This document shows positions 58,560 through 64,000 of a DNA stretch of 64,000 bases, piece after piece. Below the pieces are notes generated by a model. That model did no database searches, was not told the DNA's origin, and saw only the letters and a list, made by a program, of their open reading frames with translations. This DNA is from an uncultured Clostridia bacterium (GTDB lineage Bacteria > Bacillota > Clostridia > UMGS1883): positions 62,001-126,000 of the forward strand of contig CAKSFM010000003.1 in the NCBI GenBank assembly GCA_934454525.1, read 5' to 3'. The position numbers and the translations under genes are program-made. How positions within the stretch are numbered: the stretch's first letter is position 1; every line of letters starts with the position of its first letter.

Positions 58560-59516
58560 CTACCATAAAGCCGTATCGCTGCATTTTTTCGAAAGTGCAT
58601 TCGTCAAAAGCAGAAATACCAAATTAATAACAGAGTTAAACAATCCTACAGCCGCTGAAAAGCTCCATCCTTTGTCCTCCAACCCGACGCGATAAACATA
58701 TGTTGAAATAACATCTGCCGTTTTTCTTGTCACAGGACTGTAAAGCAGGATTATTTTCTCATAGCCGACATTTAAAAGCATACCCATGCGCAGTATTAAC
58801 AGAATAATGATTGTGGGCAGGATTCCGGGCAAGGTTACATGAAGCGTTTGCTTCCACCGCCCGGCGCCGTCAATCATTGCAGCCTCGTAAAGCTCCTGAT
58901 CAATTCCCGCAAGCGCCGCTATATATATAATGGAATTCCATCCGACCTCCTGCCAAATGTCAGTGATAACATAAACCGGTACAAAACAGCTCGGATCATT
59001 TAAAAAACTTTTGCGTGTACCGCCGAAAAAGGCAATCACATCATTTATAACGCCCGTATCCAACGTGAACTTTTTAATCATACTGCACACAACTACAAGT
59101 GAAATGAAGTGAGGCAGATAGGACGCCGTCTGCATAATGCTTTTAAATTTCTTGTTCCGCAGCTCATTAATCATAATTGCCAGTACAATCGGTGCAGGGA
59201 AATTAAAAATAAGCGAGCTTATGCTGATGTTGAAAGTATTCCACAGTATTCTCTTAAAATAATAGTCATTAAAAAATCTGTGAAAATGCTTCATGCCTAC
59301 CCAAGGACTGTGCAGAAAGCCCAAGGACGGAGTGTAATCCTGAAATGCCATAAGTGCGCCGTACATGGGGCCGTATGCAAAAATCAAAAAATATATGAAA
59401 ACCGGAAGAAACATTAAATAATACATATAATTTTTCTTCAGTTCATCTGCAACCCCGCCCCAAAAGCTCCTGCCGGTTACAACAGTTCGCGCATTTGTTA
59501 AATTTTTCTTCGCCAT
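58560..59516 (-). CDS. lplB: Carbohydrate ABC importer permease, LplB type
   Basis: The roughly 318-residue membrane protein matches LplB, with FLPVFIYFLIFAYGPMYGAL at the start and the coupling loop ELYEAAMIDGAGRWKQTLHV. The window has two possible starts (59528 and 59516); I prefer 59516, with GGAGATG upstream. Lpl-type importers take up oligosaccharides (for instance rhamnogalacturonan or mucin fragments) and are driven by a shared ATPase. Confidence 0.92.
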   Translation of the reverse strand: MAKKNLTNARTVVTGRSFWGGVADELKKNYMYYLMFLPVFIYFLIFAYGPMYGALMAFQDYTPSLGFLHSPWVGMKHFHRFFNDYYFKRILWNTFNISISSLIFNFPAPIVLAIMINELRNKKFKSIMQTASYLPHFISLVVVCSMIKKFTLDTGVINDVIAFFGGTRKSFLNDPSCFVPVYVITDIWQEVGWNSIIYIAALAGIDQELYEAAMIDGAGRWKQTLHVTLPGILPTIIILLILRMGMLLNVGYEKIILLYSPVTRKTADVISTYVYRVGLEDKGWSFSAAVGLFNSVINLVFLLLTNALSKKCSDTALW

Positions 59517-59540
59517 GTTAATAATCATCTCCAGATAAGC

Positions 59541-61151
59541 CTAACGCTTTTTATATCTCTTAAGTGCTCCATTGTAAATCTTCAGCACATCATCAATGCC
59601 CATATTATGAAGCTGTTCTATATATTCGTCAAATTCGGAGAGCGGTTTATTGCCCATAATAAACGCATATGTCATTTCTTCCTTAAATGTCTTTATCGAC
59701 GTAAGAGTTGAAGATATCTGAGAAGATTCCTCATCTGTCAGTGCAATAAGCGGAAGAAGATGCTTTTCAACATCGCTGTCCGTCCATTTGGTGACAGCCT
59801 CGTTCTGCTGTTTGTAGGTTCTCTCGGCAAGCTGAACCTCTTTATCCTGGATCGTCGGAGCGCTGTAGGATGCAGGTGAATATTCGGTAAATATTGTTGA
59901 TACCGGAACACCATCGGGATTGTTAAAAATAAAATCCGTAAACTGCGGCTTGCCGTCACTGTTTATTTCATAGCTCTTGCCCTCAACACCGAAATTATAC
60001 AACATTCTTCCTTTATCACTGTATCCGAAATCAAGGAAACGAACTGCCAGCTCGGGATTTGTACTTTTCTTGCTGACACTGAAACCCTCTGTCAAAACAT
60101 ATGGCCAATCTCTCTGTGAAAACTGCGGCTTATCTCCGCGTTTTAACACAGGATATTTAACTCCGACAAGGTCAAAACCGTTTTTACCGTTTGCCGCATC
60201 AAGCCATGCACCTATACCGCCGCCTGCCAATCCATAGGTTGCTCCGGTATTATTGTTCAGCATATACCCGTCAAGAATCTTCGGCTCAACGGACGACAGA
60301 TTATGGTCAAGCAGACCTTTTTTATACCAGTCATTCATTTTCGTCAGAAATGCTTTATACTCTTTCTCTGCCGGACCATACTTAACCTTTCCGTCATCGC
60401 CGACAAAATAATCGTCCGTTATGCCCCATGCGCCTATTAAAAATCCGTTTTTCAAATCAAGATACAGAAAAGACAGCGGTGCCGAAGCGCCTTTCTTGTC
60501 CTTAAAAGCCTGCAGCATTGCTTCCCAATCATCAATTGTTTCCGGTTCTGAGAGCCCAAGCTCGTCAAGCCAATCCTTTCGGATAATCGGTCCGCCATAT
60601 GTGCATTGACTTGCCTCGCCGCGGATAAACGGAATGGTATAATAATTATTTTCATCTGTTTTAACCATTTTATCAACATCTTTGTGCGCCGTTAAATACG
60701 ACTTGAAATTCGGCGCCCACTTGTCAATTGCATCGTTAAGCTGCATTATGTAGTTTTCATTGATTGCCTTTTGTCCGCCGTAACCGTACCAATTGCCCTT
60801 AACAATATCCGGAAGTTCATTAGATGCAAGCAGCAGATTAAACTGTTCCAGTTCCATGCCCGTTGCAGGATGAACATATGTAACCTTGATTCCGCTTTCT
60901 TTTTCTATCGTCTTTGCAATTTCCGTTTCGCCGAAATTTGAAACTCTTGTTGTTAAAAGACCGTTCAGCGGCATCCAGAATTTTATAGTATCTTCACACT
61001 TAACGGGATATATATCATCGCCGGAATATTCAACGGGAGAACCCTTTGCCTGTTTTTCCTCCTTGCCGGATTTGCAGCCTGTCATAGCCGCAGCGCTCAG
61101 TGCCGCAGCTATGCCCACGCATAAAAATCTTTTCAGTTTTCGGTTTTTCAT
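59541..61151 (-). CDS. lplA: Extracellular sugar-binding lipoprotein, LplA type
   Basis: The 536-residue protein has a lipoprotein signal peptide (LSAAAMTGC with the lipid cysteine) and matches the large LplA-type binding proteins: IEKESGIKVTYVHPATGMEL, IVKGNWYGYGGQKAINENY, IIRKDWLDELGLSEPETIDD and FSVSKKSTNPELAVRFLDFG. It works with the two permeases that follow. Its upstream neighbours are a ceramidase-like hydrolase and a fucosidase, so the ligand is probably a fucosylated or related oligosaccharide. Confidence 0.92.
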   Translation of the reverse strand: MKNRKLKRFLCVGIAAALSAAAMTGCKSGKEEKQAKGSPVEYSGDDIYPVKCEDTIKFWMPLNGLLTTRVSNFGETEIAKTIEKESGIKVTYVHPATGMELEQFNLLLASNELPDIVKGNWYGYGGQKAINENYIMQLNDAIDKWAPNFKSYLTAHKDVDKMVKTDENNYYTIPFIRGEASQCTYGGPIIRKDWLDELGLSEPETIDDWEAMLQAFKDKKGASAPLSFLYLDLKNGFLIGAWGITDDYFVGDDGKVKYGPAEKEYKAFLTKMNDWYKKGLLDHNLSSVEPKILDGYMLNNNTGATYGLAGGGIGAWLDAANGKNGFDLVGVKYPVLKRGDKPQFSQRDWPYVLTEGFSVSKKSTNPELAVRFLDFGYSDKGRMLYNFGVEGKSYEINSDGKPQFTDFIFNNPDGVPVSTIFTEYSPASYSAPTIQDKEVQLAERTYKQQNEAVTKWTDSDVEKHLLPLIALTDEESSQISSTLTSIKTFKEEMTYAFIMGNKPLSEFDEYIEQLHNMGIDDVLKIYNGALKRYKKR

Positions 61152-61192
61152 AAGATCATTCCTTTCATAATTCGATTTAAATATTTATAGAC

Positions 61193-62488
61193 TCAGTCAT
61201 TATATTTATTGTGTTCGTTTTCAACCTCCTTTGCCATTTCCAGCAATCTCTCTGTCATCATATATCCTGCTTCGGGTGCAAGACATGCTCCTATACTCAA
61301 ATTTTTTTCATACAGACGGCTGTTTTCCGCATAAGCTTCACGCGTTGCCACATATCCGCAGCCTCCGTTTGAAAACGAGCAGACCATATTGTTCACGGTT
61401 TCTGCATATTCCTTAATATAAAGTCCGAAATACACAAATATTTCTCCGGGATATGCATAAATCGCAGTATTACCGATTTTTATATACTGCAAATAGTATT
61501 TTGCGGTGCTGCCCTTTACACATGCCTGATAGTAGCATAAATTTCTGATTGCGGTAATGTCTTTCTCATCTGCCATGCGTTTGATTTCCGAAATTGCTTC
61601 ATCATCGGTTAAAATACGGCGCGGAAGCTCTGTCAGCTCCTTGCGGCTGAAAAGCCCCTCACCTGTCGGTTCGGCATTTGAAAGAGCCTTCACACATGCC
61701 GCTTTCAGAGTTTTTCCCATTTTTACATATGTGTCCCACGGCATATTCATCCCGTATTTTGGGTCGATATGATTAATATCTCCGCTCGTCCCGGCGAGAA
61801 ATACAGTGACAAATTCATCACCGTACTCTTTTTTCATTTCATCGGACAAAACGTGAGAGAATGCCCCGGAATATGACGCGCCCGGAGTGCAGTCCTGATG
61901 GCACGCAAAGGAAACGATTGCACCGCACGGCTTGCCGCTGCCGTCCTTAAAAAACAGAATCGGAACACTCTCATCAACCTTGCCGAGAGGGCGCAGCATA
62001 TCACCTGAATATGCATTGGTTCTGTATGTTCCGTCACTCATGACAAAGGTGCGGTTAAATGCAATTCCTTCAGCCGTGCCGCAAGCATAGAAACCCTCCG
62101 CATCATGCAGTCTTTTATACGCCAGAATGACACAATCCGCAATCAAGCGATAGACAGTATCTTTGTAAGTCTTATCCGCAAAAGCATTAATTTCAGGACT
62201 GTCAATGATCGGGATTCCCTTATGTGTATGATTCACCGCAACAAGTACATTTTCCGCATTTATACCGGTATACTCAAATATGCGTGCTGTGACTGCATCG
62301 TGAAGGTCATCGGGAAACTCGCAGGAATCTATCTCGATAATTGCCGCCATATTTCCCATGCTTTCTATTACAGCGCTTCGCACGTGAAGCGTATCCAATA
62401 CATCCTCCGCCGAATAGTTTAAAAACACCCCTGCCAAATATCCGCCGAGAGGCGGCGTTATATCTTTTTCATAAAATGCTGCTCGCAC
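61193..62488 (-). CDS. Neutral ceramidase-like hydrolase, copy 2
   Basis: The 431-residue protein is a paralogue of the product encoded at 53273: AAFYEKDITPPLGGYLAGVF, VLVAVNHTHKGIPIID (zinc-site HTH), IVSFACHQDCTPG, and the active-site-like LAGTSGDINHID. It has no signal peptide and no C-terminal Ig-like domain. I prefer a GTG start at 62488, eight bases after GAGAGG; a GTG at 62497 is the alternative. It is sandwiched between a GH29 gene and the Lpl importer, so here too the natural substrate is probably a sugar derivative, not ceramide. Confidence 0.8.
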   Translation of the reverse strand: MRAAFYEKDITPPLGGYLAGVFLNYSAEDVLDTLHVRSAVIESMGNMAAIIEIDSCEFPDDLHDAVTARIFEYTGINAENVLVAVNHTHKGIPIIDSPEINAFADKTYKDTVYRLIADCVILAYKRLHDAEGFYACGTAEGIAFNRTFVMSDGTYRTNAYSGDMLRPLGKVDESVPILFFKDGSGKPCGAIVSFACHQDCTPGASYSGAFSHVLSDEMKKEYGDEFVTVFLAGTSGDINHIDPKYGMNMPWDTYVKMGKTLKAACVKALSNAEPTGEGLFSRKELTELPRRILTDDEAISEIKRMADEKDITAIRNLCYYQACVKGSTAKYYLQYIKIGNTAIYAYPGEIFVYFGLYIKEYAETVNNMVCSFSNGGCGYVATREAYAENSRLYEKNLSIGACLAPEAGYMMTERLLEMAKEVENEHNKYND

Positions 62489-62509
62489 AAATTTCACCCT
62501 CTCTGTTAT

Positions 62510-63823
62510 TTATCTCTGCTTCAGGAAAACCTCAATAACCGGATCAATTATATTTGGCTTCACGGCAGGCAGCTTAAATGTAACCGTTCCGTTATCCGTG
62601 CTGCACTCGTAAAGCAGCTCGCTCCCGTCATGAAGAAATTGGGCATAATCTATTTTTTCGGCAAGATTATTCATTTGAAGAGCTGCAAACGGGTAATTCA
62701 GAATATGTATGTACAAACGTTTTTCATCCATGCTCTGCGTTAAACGCGCTCCTTCCGGCGCCGCAAACTCCGGTTCAGCCATTGTGCAGCCGTAGATTGA
62801 ACGACCGTTGACCGAAAGCCATTTACCATATTCTCCAAGCGCCTTTTCCGCACGTTCATCAAAATATCCGCGTGATGTCGGACCGACATTCATAATCAAA
62901 TTGCCGCCTATTGAAACAGTGTTTATAAGCATGTCTATCAGCATTTTCGGCGATTTCCAGCTCGTTTCGTCGCGGTGATACCCCCACGACCCTGAAAATG
63001 TCTGGCATGCCTCCCATGTAAGCAATTCGCCTGTTTTTTCATCTCTAACCCATTCCGTCGGCTGGAACTGCTCAGGCGTCCACAAATCCTGGTCTATCTG
63101 AGTTCTGTTATCAATAATTATATCGGGGTTAATAGCTCTTGCAGTCTGAATCAATTTCTCCGATTCCCATTCATCCTTACCTTTATAGCCCCCGTTTTCC
63201 ATCCACGGCTCCGCTTCCCAATCCTCATGTCCGCTGAAACCCTCGGTATATGAAAAATCAAACCATAGTATATCGATTTTTCCATAGTTTGTAAGAAGTT
63301 CTGTCACTTGATTACGCATATATTCGGCATACTTCTTCACATCTCTGCCGCGGCTTTGTTCCTCTGCGTCCTTATCCTTGCGCCGCGGATGCAGCTGGTC
63401 AATCGGAAATTCAGGGTGATGCCAGTCAAGCAGTGAATAATAAAAACCCACATGCAGCCCCTCTTTTCTGAACGCATCGGCATACTCGCGCACTAAATCA
63501 CGTCCGTAAGGCGTATTTGTTATTTTATAATCAGTATATTTACTGTCAAACAGGCAAAAACCCTCATGGTGCTTTGTTGTCAGCACAGCGTACTTCATGC
63601 CTGCCTCCCGTGCGGCACGCGCCCACTTTGACGCATCACACATATCAGGGTTAAAATACTTAAAATATTTATCATATTTTTCTTCGGGAATCATTTCATA
63701 GGTTTTTACCCACTCATGTCTTGCCGGCATTGAGTACAGACCGAAATGAATGAACATCCCGAATCTGTCATGCGTAAACCACGATGTATCTCCCGGTGTC
63801 TTTCTTACCTTATAGCTCGACAT
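62510..63823 (-). CDS. GH29-type alpha-L-fucosidase, cytosolic
   Basis: The 437-residue protein has the GH29 barrel: FTHDRFGMFIHFGLYSMPA, MKYAVLTTKHHEGFCLFDS with the HHEGF signature, DILWFDFSYTEGF with the nucleophile Asp, and SIGGNLIMNVGPTSRG. It removes alpha-linked L-fucose from oligosaccharides. It has no signal peptide, so it acts after import. The ATG at 63823 follows AAGGAG. It begins the visible part of the importer operon together with the truncated gene at the right edge. Confidence 0.93.
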   Translation of the reverse strand: MSSYKVRKTPGDTSWFTHDRFGMFIHFGLYSMPARHEWVKTYEMIPEEKYDKYFKYFNPDMCDASKWARAAREAGMKYAVLTTKHHEGFCLFDSKYTDYKITNTPYGRDLVREYADAFRKEGLHVGFYYSLLDWHHPEFPIDQLHPRRKDKDAEEQSRGRDVKKYAEYMRNQVTELLTNYGKIDILWFDFSYTEGFSGHEDWEAEPWMENGGYKGKDEWESEKLIQTARAINPDIIIDNRTQIDQDLWTPEQFQPTEWVRDEKTGELLTWEACQTFSGSWGYHRDETSWKSPKMLIDMLINTVSIGGNLIMNVGPTSRGYFDERAEKALGEYGKWLSVNGRSIYGCTMAEPEFAAPEGARLTQSMDEKRLYIHILNYPFAALQMNNLAEKIDYAQFLHDGSELLYECSTDNGTVTFKLPAVKPNIIDPVIEVFLKQR

Positions 63824-63843
63824 TTTCTTTTCTCCTTTTTCCG

Positions 63844-64000
63844 TCACTTCATCTTCACAATGCCGTCAATTACCATAATCATATTCTCCCAGCTCTCCAG
63901 GAAAAATACTTCCGGAGTATACTTGGCGTTTTCCGGCTCCGGTTCAATAATCATCTCGTATTTCCCTGAAAACACAGCAGTGTTTGAAGCGCGCACTTTT
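63844..64000 (-). CDS. C-terminal end of an unidentified gene (cut by window edge)
   Basis: The frame enters from the right edge and ends in TGA at 63844-63846, giving the last 51 residues of a protein (including GKYEMIIEPEPENAKYTPEV and ESWENMIMVIDGIVKMK). The stop lies next to the ribosome site of the fucosidase gene, so it is in the same operon. The fragment is too short to identify. Confidence 0.7.
   Translation of the reverse strand, partial: KVRASNTAVFSGKYEMIIEPEPENAKYTPEVFFLESWENMIMVIDGIVKMK

Noticed and set aside
21300..64000. Whole glycan region as a single mobile island
   Set aside because: Only the left boundary is visible. No right attachment site, cotJC 5' fragment, conjugation or phage genes were found, so the extent cannot be claimed.
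1..64000. CRISPR arrays, rRNA and tRNA genes, insertion sequences with transposases
   Set aside because: I saw no regularly spaced repeats, no conserved RNA gene sequence and no transposase frames on either strand; a cove-type tRNA search was not possible.

Overview
The window looks like a piece of chromosome from an anaerobic, Gram-positive bacterium of the class Clostridia, probably an uncultured gut or rumen glycan degrader. The reasons are a lipoteichoic-acid-synthase-type enzyme, S-layer homology (SLH) domain proteins, a spore-coat CotJC-type gene, strong AGGAGG ribosome binding sites and two carbohydrate importers of the kind that share a distant ATPase. The family is inferred from general character only; a Monoglobus-like pectin or mucin degrader would fit, but nothing here proves it.

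Region 1 (1-20.4 kb) is mostly core genome. It holds the 5' part of smc, a ProX-type tRNA deacylase with glutamate 5-kinase, and a regulated membrane operon (secreted protein, ABC ATPase, ABC-2 permease, histidine kinase, response regulator). Next come a Crp/Fnr regulator divergent from an iron-sulfur protein, an EamA-type membrane protein, and a zinc-ribbon/LTA-synthase pair. A long minus-strand operon follows: holA, M18 aminopeptidase, rqcP, two chromate-transporter halves, tex, thyA, folA.

Region 2 (20.8-23.3 kb) is a mobile-element boundary. A CotJC-type manganese catalase gene has lost its 5' end exactly where a large serine recombinase gene begins. The layout recalls the intervening elements that interrupt sporulation genes, such as skin in sigK. 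A 53-residue protein gene lies just upstream of the recombinase.

Region 3 (23.3-48.4 kb) is a Gram-positive polysaccharide-utilisation locus. An AraC regulator at 44.5 kb sits between a short rightward unit (unclassified TIM-barrel-like protein, esterase) and a leftward run of twelve tightly packed genes. That run encodes two tandem secreted proteins of an unrecognised glycosidase-like type, a golvesin-repeat protein, two SLH proteins flanking an Ig-like secreted protein, a CUT1 sugar importer without its ATPase, and three cytosolic glycan enzymes (MGH1-like, SGNH hydrolase, GH110-like).

Region 4 (48.4-56.9 kb) is an eight-gene operon divergent from a DeoR regulator, with clear back-to-back promoters and direct-repeat operators. 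It encodes a TIM-like isomerase, SIS isomerase, ceramidase-like hydrolase, long YjbQ protein, FGGY kinase, fructose-6-phosphate-aldolase-type enzyme, and divergent NagA-like and NagB-like proteins. I cannot map it onto a known pathway, and it is my best candidate for an undescribed catabolic system.

Region 5 (56.9-64 kb) has a CBM9-like protein, a second importer of the Lpl type (again without ATPase), a second ceramidase-like hydrolase, a GH29 alpha-L-fucosidase and the end of an unidentified gene. Fucosidase, GH110-like and amino-sugar-type enzymes together suggest host or mucin-like glycans, but the substrate is inference.
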